Positions 16,760 through 25,277 are shown, counted from the stretch's first letter. The stretch: DNA of 64,000 nt from Bacteroidales bacterium (GCA_023229505.1 JALNZD010000004.1:62001-126000), one strand, 5' to 3'. Notes: generated from the sequence alone by a model not told the origin. Numbers and translations: made by a program.

Positions 16760-16783
16760 CCCCTCCCCCAATTGGGGGAGGGG
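16760..16783. repeat. 24-bp perfect GC-rich palindrome between infC and rpmI
   Basis: CCCCTCCCCC-AATT-GGGGGAGGGG is an exact inverted repeat, flanked by further C-rich (CCCCTACCCC) and G-rich (GGGGAGGGGG) tracts, in the 98-bp infC-rpmI gap. It would form a very stable hairpin in the transcript or could be a dispersed element. There is no U-run, so a simple terminator is unlikely. Confidence 0.85.
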
Positions 16784-16805
16784 ACTATGGGGAGGGGGCT
16801 ATAGT

Positions 16806-17366
16806 TCACTTCTTCGGTGCAATCACCATGATCATCTTTTTACCTTCCAGCCGCGGTAATTGCTCCACCTTTCCATATTCCTCCAGGTCTGCGGCGAACT
16901 TTAACAGGATGTATTCCCCTTTCTCCTTGTAAATGATGCTCCTGCCTTTAAAAAATACATCCACTTTCACTTTAGCACCCTCTTCCAGGAACTTCATGGC
17001 GTGTTTCATTTTAAAATTAAAATCGTGATCGTCGATGTTCGGACCAAGCCTGATCTCTTTCACGACAATCTTAGCTGAGTTTGCCTTGATTTCCTTCTGT
17101 TTCTTTTTCTTTTCGTAAAGAAACTTCTTATAATCAACCACTTTGCAGACTGGCGGGCTGGCGCTGGGCGAAATTTCCACAAGGTCAAGATCTTGCTCCT
17201 CAGCCAGGCGTAAAGCATCTTTGATGTTATAAATTCCGGTCTGGACATTTTCCCCAACCACCCTGACTACCGGCGCCCTGATCAGCTCATTCACTTTGTA
17301 GGGTTCTTCCTTGGGCCTGATTTCCCGGCGCGGTGGCCTGCTTTTGAATGGAAATGACGTTGCTAT
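16806..17366 (-). CDS. infC: Translation initiation factor IF-3 with probable AUA start
   Basis: IF-3 prevents premature 50S joining and discriminates against non-AUG start codons. Conserved segments are EEPYKVNELIR, DLVEISPSASPPVCKVVDY, KEIRLGPNIDDHD and LEGKKMIMVIAPKK. A GTG at 17294 would cut off the conserved YKVNE stretch. Between it and the in-frame TAA 5 codons upstream of the chosen start there is no ATG, GTG or TTG. AGGAGG (17374-17379) lies 7 bp before an ATA at 17364-17366, giving 186 residues (IATSFPFKSRPPRRE...). E. coli infC starts with AUU and is autoregulated through it, so an AUA start fits the family. The start is an inference; ACG or the upstream ATA are alternatives. Confidence 0.9.
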   Translation of the reverse strand: MATSFPFKSRPPRREIRPKEEPYKVNELIRAPVVRVVGENVQTGIYNIKDALRLAEEQDLDLVEISPSASPPVCKVVDYKKFLYEKKKKQKEIKANSAKIVVKEIRLGPNIDDHDFNFKMKHAMKFLEEGAKVKVDVFFKGRSIIYKEKGEYILLKFAADLEEYGKVEQLPRLEGKKMIMVIAPKK

Positions 17367-17373
17367 AAGTATT

Positions 17374-17379
17374 CCTCCT
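17374..17379 (-). promoter_or_regulatory. Strong Shine-Dalgarno (AGGAGG) for infC
   Basis: A perfect AGGAGG lies 7 bp upstream of the proposed AUA start. This is notable in a phylum where Shine-Dalgarno use is rare, and it decides the start choice. Confidence 0.75.
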
Positions 17380-17414
17380 GTATTTTAGTTAAACATAATA
17401 TTAATAAAAGACCA

Positions 17415-19355
17415 TTAAAGGCCTTTCAATGATTCTTCTACTTCGTTTTTTACCAGGCTGATAAATTCATCAACGGTAAATGTTCCAAGATCGCCCTGGC
17501 CATGTTTTCTTACTGAAACTGAGCCGGAAGCCTCTTCCTTTTCACCTACAACCAGCATGTAGGGTATTTTCCTGACTTCCGCATCCCTGATCTTACGACC
17601 TGCTTTTTCACTGCGTTCGTCAATAAGGGCGCGAATTTCGGAATTTTTCAGCAAATGTATAACTTTTTTTGCATATTCCTGAAATTTGTCACTGATCGGA
17701 AGGATAATTGCCTGATCGGGTGTCAGCCAGAGTGGGAAATTTCCTGCGCAATGTTCCAGCAATACCGCGACAAACCGTTCCATCGATCCAAATGGAGCGC
17801 GATGGATCATGATCGGGCGGTGTTTTTCATTATCACTACCGGTATATTCCATTTCAAACCGGTCAGGAAGGTTATAATCAACCTGGATGGTTCCTAGCTG
17901 CCACTTACGGCCTAAAGCATCACGTACCATAAAGTCCATCTTGGGGCCATAAAATGCCGCTTCGCCTTCCACGATTATATATTCAAGTCCGCTTTCCTGC
18001 GCCACTTCAATGATGGCCTGCTGCGCTTTGTCCCAATTCTCATCCGAACCGATGTATTTTTCCTTGTTGTTTGTATCCCGCAAAGAAATCTGCGTGGTAA
18101 AATCTTTAAAATCCAAAGCTTTAAAGATCAACATGACAATATCGATCACCCCTTTAAATTCATCTTTTAACTGATCGGGTGTGCAAAAAATATGGGCATC
18201 ATCCTGTGTAAATCCGCGTACCCGGGTCAGACCGTGTAGTTCACCGCTCTGTTCATATCGATATACTGTTCCGAATTCCGCAATGCGGAGCGGCAAATCT
18301 TTGTATGATTTGGGCTTGCTTTTGTAAATTTCGCAATGATGCGGGCAATTCATCGGCTTGAGGAAAAACTGTTCACCTTCAATAGGGGTGTTTATAGGCT
18401 GAAAGGAGTTTTTCCCATATTTGGCAAGGTGGCCTGAAGTCCGGTATAATTCGATATTTCCGATATGAGGCGTTATAACCTGCACATAACCAGCCCTGCG
18501 CTGGACCTTTTTAAGGAACTGCTCCAGCCTTTCCCTCAGGTCTGCCCCTTTTGGAAGCCACAGTGGCAGACCTGCCCCTACTTTTTGAGAAAAAGTGAAC
18601 AACTCCAGGTCACGTCCTAATATTCGATGGTCACGTTTTTTAGCTTCTTCGAGAAAGACAAGATATTCTTCCAGTTCTTTCTGCTTCGGAAATGTAATGC
18701 CATAAATACGAGTGAGCATCTGGCGTTTTTCATCTCCCCGCCAGTAAGCACCGGCAATATTCAGCAGTTTGACCGCCTTGATGAACCCTGTATCAGGCAT
18801 ATGGGGCCCACGGCAGAGGTCCGTGAAAGTGCCGGATTCGTAAAAGGTAATCTCTCCATCATTGAGGGCTGAAATGAGTTCAATCTTATAAGGGTCTCCT
18901 TTTTTTGTAAAATAATCAAGGGCATCTTTTTTCGTTACTTCCCTGCGCTTATAAGTCTGCTTTTCACGTGCAATGGCCAGCATACGGTCCTCGATCTTCT
19001 TCAGATCTTCTTCCGTAATAGTGTAATTCACGAAATCAATATCGTAATAGAAACCATTTTCTATGTCCGGTCCAATGCCAAATTTAACACCGGGATAAAG
19101 CTGCTCAATGGCTTCAGCCATCAGATGTGCCGAAGAGTGCCATACGGTGGCTTTGCCTTCGGTGTCGTTCCAGGTAAGCAACTGGATAGTTGAATCCTGG
19201 TGAATTGGTCGTGCCGCATCCCAGACTTCACCGTTGACCTTAGCTGCCAGCACATTTCTCGCCAGCCCTTCTGAAATGCTCAGGGCTATTTCCATCCCGG
19301 TTACCCCTTCCTGGAATTGCCTGACCGAATGATCGGGAAATGTGATGTTTATCAT
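17415..19355 (-). CDS. thrS: Threonyl-tRNA synthetase
   Basis: Class II synthetase charging tRNA-Thr. The ATG at 19355 gives MINITFPDHSVRQFQEG, the normal start of the TGS domain. An in-frame start 48 bp upstream would cross the promoter box. Domains in order are TGS (1-60), the editing domain with HSSAHLMAEA (about 75-85), the catalytic core with MNCPHHCEIY and RVRGFTQDDAHIFC, and the C-terminal anticodon-binding domain. The length of 646 is normal. It is the first gene of thrS-infC-rpmI-rplT; the gap to the infC start is about 48 bp. Confidence 0.97.
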   Translation of the reverse strand: MINITFPDHSVRQFQEGVTGMEIALSISEGLARNVLAAKVNGEVWDAARPIHQDSTIQLLTWNDTEGKATVWHSSAHLMAEAIEQLYPGVKFGIGPDIENGFYYDIDFVNYTITEEDLKKIEDRMLAIAREKQTYKRREVTKKDALDYFTKKGDPYKIELISALNDGEITFYESGTFTDLCRGPHMPDTGFIKAVKLLNIAGAYWRGDEKRQMLTRIYGITFPKQKELEEYLVFLEEAKKRDHRILGRDLELFTFSQKVGAGLPLWLPKGADLRERLEQFLKKVQRRAGYVQVITPHIGNIELYRTSGHLAKYGKNSFQPINTPIEGEQFFLKPMNCPHHCEIYKSKPKSYKDLPLRIAEFGTVYRYEQSGELHGLTRVRGFTQDDAHIFCTPDQLKDEFKGVIDIVMLIFKALDFKDFTTQISLRDTNNKEKYIGSDENWDKAQQAIIEVAQESGLEYIIVEGEAAFYGPKMDFMVRDALGRKWQLGTIQVDYNLPDRFEMEYTGSDNEKHRPIMIHRAPFGSMERFVAVLLEHCAGNFPLWLTPDQAIILPISDKFQEYAKKVIHLLKNSEIRALIDERSEKAGRKIRDAEVRKIPYMLVVGEKEEASGSVSVRKHGQGDLGTFTVDEFISLVKNEVEESLKGL

Positions 19356-19385
19356 TGTAAAGATTTCTTTTTCAAAAATTGGGTG

Positions 19386-19393
19386 CAAAGGTA
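19386..19393 (-). promoter_or_regulatory. -7 box (TACCTTTG) with -33 TTTTG for thrS
   Basis: On the minus strand TTTTG, 19 bp, TACCTTTG lies about 31 bp upstream of the thrS ATG. It matches both elements of the Bacteroidota promoter. Confidence 0.75.
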
Positions 19394-19441
19394 ATGAAAA
19401 CAAAGATTACAGCAAAATTTTAAAAAATATTTAAAAATATT

Positions 19442-19466
19442 TACTACTAGGTATTGCATAGTACTA
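19442..19466. promoter_or_regulatory. Candidate PadR operator
   Basis: TACTA-N9-TAGTA, overlapping the perfect 8-bp palindrome TAGTACTA, lies just upstream of the padR -7 box (19477) in the thrS/padR divergent region. PadR repressors usually bind such dyads in their own promoters. Binding is inferred. Confidence 0.5.
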
Positions 19467-19476
19467 AAATATGTAT

Positions 19477-19484
19477 TATATTTG
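19477..19484 (+). promoter_or_regulatory. -7 box (TATATTTG) for padR
   Basis: TATATTTG ends 4 bp before the padR ATG at 19489, so the transcript is nearly or fully leaderless. Confidence 0.65.
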
Positions 19485-19488
19485 CAGC

Positions 19489-19821
19489 ATGGATATCGAA
19501 AGAAATACTGCCCAAATGCGGAAAGGTGTTCTCGAACTGTGCATCCTTTCCATTGTTTCCCAACAAGATGCATATGCGTCTGATATTATTGAGAAACTTA
19601 AAGAAGCCCGGATGATCGTAGTCGAAGGCACGCTTTACCCCTTGCTCACGAGGTTGAAGAATGAAGGTCTGCTCAGTTATCGCTGGGAAGAATCTACCCA
19701 GGGGCCGCCCCGAAAGTATTATCGAATAACGGATGAAGGACAAACTGTTTTTGACCGGATGGCACTTAGTTGGAAAGAGTTGGTGGAGGCTGTCGATACA
19801 CTCATAGCAATTAAAAATTAA
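19489..19821 (+). CDS. PadR family transcriptional regulator
   Basis: 110 residues from the ATG at 19489; an upstream start six codons earlier would overlap the promoter box. Winged-helix PadR signature: KGVLELCILSIVSQQDAYASDIIEKL, VEGTLYPLLTRLKNEGLLSYRW, and GPPRKYYRITDEG. PadR-PspC pairs are a standard arrangement in Bacteroidota, and the regulator is expected to control itself and the PspC gene 81 bp downstream. An inverted repeat in the promoter is the likely operator. Confidence 0.9.
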   Translation: MDIERNTAQMRKGVLELCILSIVSQQDAYASDIIEKLKEARMIVVEGTLYPLLTRLKNEGLLSYRWEESTQGPPRKYYRITDEGQTVFDRMALSWKELVEAVDTLIAIKN

Positions 19822-19859
19822 AAATGAAGGTCGAAAATTGAAATACGGCTATCCGTATT

Positions 19860-19889
19860 CTGACTTCTGTCTTCTGACTTCTGTCTTCT
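19860..19889. repeat. Heptamer array CTGACTT/CTGTCTT
   Basis: CTGACTT, CTGTCTT, CTGACTT, CTGTCTT and a partial unit lie between padR and the PspC gene. The reverse complement of CTGTCTT (AAGACAG) forms the array at 62763-62790, and the same pair of units occurs at 26111. Confidence 0.9.
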
Positions 19890-19902
19890 AAATAAAACCA
19901 TA

Positions 19903-21492
19903 ATGAAAAAAACACTCAGTATTAACATCAGCGGGTTTGTCTTCCATATAGACGAGGATGCGTATGAAAAGCTTCACCGTTATCTTGAGGCCATCAAGTC
20001 CCATTTCAGGGGCTTTGAAGGCAAGGATGAAGTGATTTCAGATGTCGAAGCCAGGGTTGCTGAGATCCTTCAAAAAAAGATCTCCGGCAGCAAGGAAGTG
20101 ATCACACAAGAAGATGTGGATGAAGTGATCGGAATTTTAGGGCAGCCAAGCGATTTTGCAATGGATGACGAAGATACCGCCAGCCGGAAAGAGTTCTTCT
20201 ATTCCAGTATTCCAAAAAGGCTTTACCGTGATCCTGAAAAGAAGGTTTTCGGAGGGGTTTGCAGCGGCCTTGGTGCTTACTTTAATTTAGATCCTGTCTG
20301 GGTACGGGTCATTTTTATATTCATGATGCTGATTTCCGGTTTCGGTTTGCTGATCTACCTGATTCTCTGGATGGTTGTGCCGGAAGCCCGCACGACTGCT
20401 GAAAGACTTGAAATGAGAGGCGAACCGGTCAATATCTCCAATATTGAGAAATCACTTGGGGAGGAAGTGAATCATCTGAAAGAAAAGTTCAACGACCTGA
20501 CCTCGAAAGCCAGGTACACTTATCGGAAAAAGAAAGAGGAATTCGATAGTGGCCACAGGGATCAATTTCTGGAGAGCATAGGTGATATCGGCAGGGTATT
20601 CCTCAGAATATTCCTGATCATTGCGGGAACCATTATCCTGATCCTGGGCATTGCATTAACAATAGCATACCTGTCAATAGTTTTCCGTTTCCCAATGATT
20701 ACACTGTTTGATCAAGCCGGGGTTCACACATTTCCTTTATATCCGGTGATTGACAGGATCTTTGAGAATGATGCCGACTTGCGCACTTTTGCCACCGGGC
20801 TGATGATTTTGTTCGGAATACCTTTGCTCATGATGCTCTGGGCGGGAATCAGGCTGATCTTCAACCTGGCCCGGGCAAAATTCGTCAGTGGTCTGGCCGC
20901 TGTCATATGGTTATGCGCACTGGTCATCACCCTGGTCTTTGGTTTTAAGGTTGCTGATTCATTCCGTTATCAGGGGAATTTCACCAGGGAATCAATCCTT
21001 GAAATAAATAAACAGGACACGCTGCAACTGGTCACTATCCGCAACCTGCCCCAAATATCGGGCTGGGATCAATCACCCATGATTCAGATCCCTGAATGGA
21101 GAATAGCTATTTCAGAAGATGAAAAGGTCTTCTATGGCATACCTGAGTTGAAAATCAAGCCCAGCATCGATTCTGTCACACGATTAATTGTAAACACCAG
21201 TACAAGAGGCCCTTTTTCTGGCGAAGCCGCTGAAAGAGCTGAAAATATAACCTATTCCTGGCAACTTAAAAGCGATACGCTCTTTTTATCCGATAGTTTT
21301 ATTCTGTCTGATGAAGATAAATGGAGAAAACAAGAAACAAGGGTCGAACTGCGCCTGCCTGCCGGAACTGTCTTCAGCCTTGATGATCACATTTATCCAA
21401 TTCTTGGCTACCATAAAAATATTTCAAGGCATGATATGATAGGGACGATGTTTATCATGACCAATGAGGGATTAGTGAAGAGTGAAGAGTGA
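19903..21492 (+). CDS. PspC domain membrane protein
   Basis: 529 residues. An N-terminal cytoplasmic region (about 1-100, MKKTLSINISGFVFHID) is followed by a PspC domain (about 105-165, RLYRDPEKKVFGGVCSGLGAYF) containing a membrane segment. Three further hydrophobic segments lie at about 235-260, 300-320 and 335-355, and a C-terminal, probably periplasmic, beta-rich region follows. PspC-type proteins take part in envelope stress sensing; this long Bacteroidota version usually follows a PadR gene, as here. The final residues (VKSEE) and the TGA stop are encoded by an AGTGAAG heptamer array. Confidence 0.85.
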   Translation: MKKTLSINISGFVFHIDEDAYEKLHRYLEAIKSHFRGFEGKDEVISDVEARVAEILQKKISGSKEVITQEDVDEVIGILGQPSDFAMDDEDTASRKEFFYSSIPKRLYRDPEKKVFGGVCSGLGAYFNLDPVWVRVIFIFMMLISGFGLLIYLILWMVVPEARTTAERLEMRGEPVNISNIEKSLGEEVNHLKEKFNDLTSKARYTYRKKKEEFDSGHRDQFLESIGDIGRVFLRIFLIIAGTIILILGIALTIAYLSIVFRFPMITLFDQAGVHTFPLYPVIDRIFENDADLRTFATGLMILFGIPLLMMLWAGIRLIFNLARAKFVSGLAAVIWLCALVITLVFGFKVADSFRYQGNFTRESILEINKQDTLQLVTIRNLPQISGWDQSPMIQIPEWRIAISEDEKVFYGIPELKIKPSIDSVTRLIVNTSTRGPFSGEAAERAENITYSWQLKSDTLFLSDSFILSDEDKWRKQETRVELRLPAGTVFSLDDHIYPILGYHKNISRHDMIGTMFIMTNEGLVKSEE

Positions 21493-21508
21493 AAAGTGAA
21501 AAGTGAAA
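21474..21508. repeat. Heptamer array AGTGAAG/AGTGAAA x5
   Basis: AGTGAAG x2 then AGTGAAA x3. The first units are in frame within the 3' end of the PspC gene and supply its last codons and stop. The array reaches almost to the stop of the convergent ETF gene. Confidence 0.92.
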
Positions 21509-21513
21509 AAGAT

Positions 21514-23460
21514 TCATATTTTCTTTTTTGACTCAATTCCGAATGTAAATCCGGCGTTAACACGTTCAATCAATTCCGGCAAAATGTCCTGATATTCGCC
21601 TAAAATACCAAAATCGGCGTTATGGAAAATGTTAGCCTTAGGATTATGGTCTATGGCAATAATTTTTTCAGATTCTTTCATACCGGCCAGGTGTTGAATT
21701 GCACCTGAGATACCAACCGCAATATATACTTTAGGACGGATGGTTTTACCGGTTTGCCCCACCTGGCGGGCATATTCGGCTACACCCTCGTCAACTACCG
21801 GACGGCTGGATGCCCACTCAGCGTTTACACCTTGATTTTTTAAAGCGTGGGCAAGCGCTTTTATCAATCCTAAACTGTCGTTTGTGGCACCTCTGCCACC
21901 TGAAATTATAATGTCGGCCTCGAAAAGATTTTGTAATCCGCCCTCACCTCTTTCTGTTTTTACAATCTCAACAACAAAATCTTTATCATTTAAAACAGGA
22001 TTGAACCTTGAAACCATGCCTTGCTGTCCTTCAATACGTTTAGGAACTTGAAAAGTACCAGCCCTTGCCGTTGAAATTTGGGGACAAACAAAACCAAGAA
22101 TAGTGGCAAGTTTGCTCTCGCCATAGGTAGGCCGCCGGGATTCAAGGACAGGTTTATAAATCACTCCTTCTTTTTTATCTACATACTCTCCAATTTCAAG
22201 TCCGGTACAGTCCGCTGTCACCCCGCTATCTGTTTTCATGCCTATCCTGGGAGCTAATTCCCGTCCGGAAGTGGTTGCAGCAAACAGAGCAATTTCCGGG
22301 TTTCTTTCTTTAATAACCTGGGCAAAAACTGATGAAAACGGAAGAACAAGATATTCTTCGAGCCTGTCATTTTCAACGACAATAACTTCATCTGAACCAT
22401 ACTCAATCAGGGTTTGAGCCAATGGCTGAACATTTTTACCTATAATTAGTGTCAGTACTTTAGTGCCGTGTCCTAATTGCGTTGCAAGGTTTCTGGCCGG
22501 AGTCAACAGCTCGAGCGAAGGCCTGGAGACTTTACCATTTGTTACCTCAGCCCAGGTTATAATTCCTTTGGCTCCATTTCTGAAGTCTTTTTCGGGGAAA
22601 TCCGGATGTTCGATTTCTTTTTTAGCTGCCTTCTCCTTCTTCTCCAAAACATTACCGCCTTTTCCAAGGTTTTCGATCAAACTATCAACCAAAGCAGTTT
22701 CATTATGACCTTCCGACATTTTTATAGGCGGGCGCTCGCTTAAAATCTCAATTACTTTTACGACAATGGTAGGGGAACCGTTGATACCGATTTTTTCGGT
22801 TCCCAGGCCAATATCATCAATTCCAAAAGTTGTAATTTCCAGGTTGCGGGCTTTAATGGCTCCGCTTAGTGAAGGCTTACGGGGAGGAATACCTGTTGGG
22901 GTTAACGATATAACACACGGCATGGGCAATTTCAATATCTGATACCCGCCTTCTATAATCCTTTTTGCAATTACATTTCCATTGCCGTCAGCTTTAACGC
23001 TCTCTACAAAAGTGGCCTGAGGAATTCCGATATTTTCTGCTACCTGGGAAGGCACGTGTGCAGTATCTCCATCACTGGTTTGCCGGCCGGCCAGAATTAT
23101 AAAAGGGTCTTTAGAATCTTTGGTAAAACCCAGGTGCTTAAGCATGGTAGAAATTGCCAGGCCGGTTGCATAAGTATCGCTTCCGCCAAGTTTACGGTCG
23201 GACAAAAGGAACGCTTCGTCGTAACCCATGGAAATGGCTGTCCTGAGAGCATTTTCAAATGATTTCGGACCCATTGAGCAAACAATTAATCTTGCATCTG
23301 GATATTGTTTCCTGAGTTGCAAACCGGCTTCCAAACCAAACTGACAATCAATATTAATTATTGATTTTGCTTTTGTCCGGTCCATTAGCCCATCTTCTCC
23401 CATTCTCATTTCGCTCGGGAGCGGAACCTGTTTTATTAAGCTTATTATCGTTAAAGCCAT
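21514..23460 (-). CDS. Fused electron transfer flavoprotein, beta-alpha
   Basis: 648 residues. The first about 255 match EtfB (LIKQVPLPSEMRMGEDGLMDR, then LAGRQTSDGDTAHVPSQVAE). A charged linker follows (about 268-300, LEKKEKAAKKEIEH), then EtfA from about 300. Its C-terminal FAD-binding part has ISGGRGATND, VYIAVGISGAIQHLAGMK and IAIDHNPKANIF. ETF normally is a heterodimer of separate subunits, so this is a genuine single-frame fusion. It lies 18 bp downstream of the ETF-quinone oxidoreductase gene and should deliver electrons from acyl-CoA or similar dehydrogenases to it. Whether it bifurcates cannot be told from the sequence by eye. Confidence 0.92.
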   Translation of the reverse strand: MALTIISLIKQVPLPSEMRMGEDGLMDRTKAKSIINIDCQFGLEAGLQLRKQYPDARLIVCSMGPKSFENALRTAISMGYDEAFLLSDRKLGGSDTYATGLAISTMLKHLGFTKDSKDPFIILAGRQTSDGDTAHVPSQVAENIGIPQATFVESVKADGNGNVIAKRIIEGGYQILKLPMPCVISLTPTGIPPRKPSLSGAIKARNLEITTFGIDDIGLGTEKIGINGSPTIVVKVIEILSERPPIKMSEGHNETALVDSLIENLGKGGNVLEKKEKAAKKEIEHPDFPEKDFRNGAKGIITWAEVTNGKVSRPSLELLTPARNLATQLGHGTKVLTLIIGKNVQPLAQTLIEYGSDEVIVVENDRLEEYLVLPFSSVFAQVIKERNPEIALFAATTSGRELAPRIGMKTDSGVTADCTGLEIGEYVDKKEGVIYKPVLESRRPTYGESKLATILGFVCPQISTARAGTFQVPKRIEGQQGMVSRFNPVLNDKDFVVEIVKTERGEGGLQNLFEADIIISGGRGATNDSLGLIKALAHALKNQGVNAEWASSRPVVDEGVAEYARQVGQTGKTIRPKVYIAVGISGAIQHLAGMKESEKIIAIDHNPKANIFHNADFGILGEYQDILPELIERVNAGFTFGIESKKKI

Positions 23461-23478
23461 TATTAAATTATCTCTTTG

Positions 23479-25137
23479 TTACATATTCTGGAATTCCGGG
23501 CCATTGCCGCCATTTGGCACTACCCAGGTAATCTCTCCTCCGGGAGATTTTATATCGCAGGTTTTACAATGCATACAATTTTCAGCATGAATTCTTAGCT
23601 CTTTCTCACCGGCTTTGTTTGTGTGCAGCTCATATACTTCAGATGAACAATAAAATTGCTCAGGTGATCCGTACAGTTCAATGTTCATAGCCTTATATTT
23701 CTCCATGTCGTCAATGTGAAGATGCACAGGCTGTTGCTCATCATGGTGCACTCCTGAATAAAATATATCAGTTGCTTTATCAAATGTTAATACCTTGTCG
23801 AACTCCAATTTACCTTTAAATCGCTCTCTGAAAGGTTTCTTTTTAAGTTCACTCAATTTAAGTGTTGTCTGATTGTCGGCATGGGATCTTAGTCTGCCAA
23901 AGAAGCCTGCTCCACCGGTGATCAGCTGGGTCCCAAAATGAAATCCTCCGGCGATTAATCCTTTTTCAAATCCCTGCCGGAAATTGCGGACAGGATACAA
24001 TTCTTTGTGAATCCAACTGTTAGTTACTAATGTCTCATATTGTTGAAGGCTTTTCTCCGAAGTGTCGTTAATTAATAATGCATTGGCTGATGTTTGTGCG
24101 GCCAGCATCCCGGATTTGATGGCCAGGTGCACTCCTTTCAGCGCAGGCATAGCAACCAGACCTGCGTTATCACCTACGATTAAAGCATTATCGACATATA
24201 ATCTGGGAATAGCATAATATCCTCCTTCGGGAAGGGTCTTGGCGCCATATTCCAGTAATTTACCTCCTTTTAAAATCCTGGAAACAAAAGAAGTGGTTTT
24301 CCAAACCTGCATGGCATCATGAACATCGAATGATGGATCTTTATAATCGAGCCCGACGACAAGGCCGACAGCCACTTTATTATCCTTTAATCCGTAAATG
24401 AAGCCTCCGCCAAATTCATCATTGTTGAGTGGATAGCCCATGGTGTGATAAATCTGGCCGGGCTCAATATTACCCTGTGGAACTGACCATAATTCCTTAC
24501 AGCCCAAAGAGTATACCTGTTCGTTTTTACCTTTGGTTAAGCCGAACTTTTTGATAAGCATTTTGGTCAGGCTGCCTCGGGTACCTTCGGCAAAAATGGT
24601 AATTCTAGCTTCGATCCGTGTACCTGGCTGAAAATTCTCCAATTGATTACCATGGTGGTCCAAACCTGTATCTTTTGTTTTAGCGCCGATTACCTTACCG
24701 TCTTCGTACAAAATCTCGTCTACTGCAAAACCGGTATATATTTCTACGCCTTTTTCCTCGGCTTTGACTGCTAAAAACCTGCATATCTGCCCCAATGAAG
24801 CAGTGTAGCTGCCAATATTATTCATATACGGAATATGAAACGGCAATGCTATGCCTCCGTTTTCGCTCAGCAATATCGTTTTGTCCTTTATGACTTTAGC
24901 ATTGAATGGAATCTCCGAGATATCCACTTCGGGCAATAATTCTTTAAAAACGGCGGGTTTAATAACTGCGCCCGACAAAATGTGGCTTCCGATCGAACTT
25001 CCTTTTTCAATCAGCAATATTCTGTGAATCTGTCCTTTTTGTTTTAAAATATCAGCTAAATGAATTGCCGTTGAGAGGCCAGATGGTCCACCTCCGATTA
25101 TTAATACATCCGTTGATACTGAATCAATATTATTCAT
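23479..25137 (-). CDS. Electron transfer flavoprotein-quinone oxidoreductase
   Basis: 552 residues. An N-terminal FAD-binding VLIIGGGPSGLSTAIHLA, a long GG-type flavoprotein body, and a C-terminal [4Fe-4S] ferredoxin-like region (about 490-552) with ENCMHCKTCDIKSPGGEITW identify the ETF-QO/FixC family. It transfers electrons from reduced ETF into the membrane (mena)quinone pool. It is the first gene of the pair with the fused ETF. No dehydrogenase gene is adjacent, so the electron donor is unknown. Confidence 0.93.
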   Translation of the reverse strand: MNNIDSVSTDVLIIGGGPSGLSTAIHLADILKQKGQIHRILLIEKGSSIGSHILSGAVIKPAVFKELLPEVDISEIPFNAKVIKDKTILLSENGGIALPFHIPYMNNIGSYTASLGQICRFLAVKAEEKGVEIYTGFAVDEILYEDGKVIGAKTKDTGLDHHGNQLENFQPGTRIEARITIFAEGTRGSLTKMLIKKFGLTKGKNEQVYSLGCKELWSVPQGNIEPGQIYHTMGYPLNNDEFGGGFIYGLKDNKVAVGLVVGLDYKDPSFDVHDAMQVWKTTSFVSRILKGGKLLEYGAKTLPEGGYYAIPRLYVDNALIVGDNAGLVAMPALKGVHLAIKSGMLAAQTSANALLINDTSEKSLQQYETLVTNSWIHKELYPVRNFRQGFEKGLIAGGFHFGTQLITGGAGFFGRLRSHADNQTTLKLSELKKKPFRERFKGKLEFDKVLTFDKATDIFYSGVHHDEQQPVHLHIDDMEKYKAMNIELYGSPEQFYCSSEVYELHTNKAGEKELRIHAENCMHCKTCDIKSPGGEITWVVPNGGNGPEFQNM

Positions 25138-25241
25138 TCTATGACTTCCACTTATATTTAAGAATGTCTCCTATAATTTCCTGCTAATAGATAACGTTTA
25201 TTACATTCATATGTTCAATACAATATAAATCGTAGGTAAAA

Positions 25242-25277
25242 GCAAACAGATTCCCGCTTTCGCGGGAATCTGTTTGC
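25242..25277. repeat. REP-like hairpin, ATTCCCGC core
   Basis: A perfect 16-bp inverted repeat (GCAAACAGATTCCCGC, loop TTTC). The core ATTCCCGC-N4-GCGGGAAT is shared with the elements at 25937, 26000 and 26066. There is no U-run, so it is probably a dispersed repeat and not a terminator. Confidence 0.88.

Noticed and set aside
16806..17294. GTG at 17294 as the infC start
   Set aside because: It lies inside the conserved YKVNE segment of IF-3 and lacks a ribosome binding site, while a perfect one exists upstream.
19356..19403. Upstream start for thrS
   Set aside because: The extension overlaps the promoter box and precedes the canonical TGS-domain start; not translated.
25242..25277. 16-bp stem after the ETF operon region as a terminator
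   Set aside because: It lacks a U-run on either strand and is upstream, not downstream, of etf transcription; it belongs to a repeated hairpin family.
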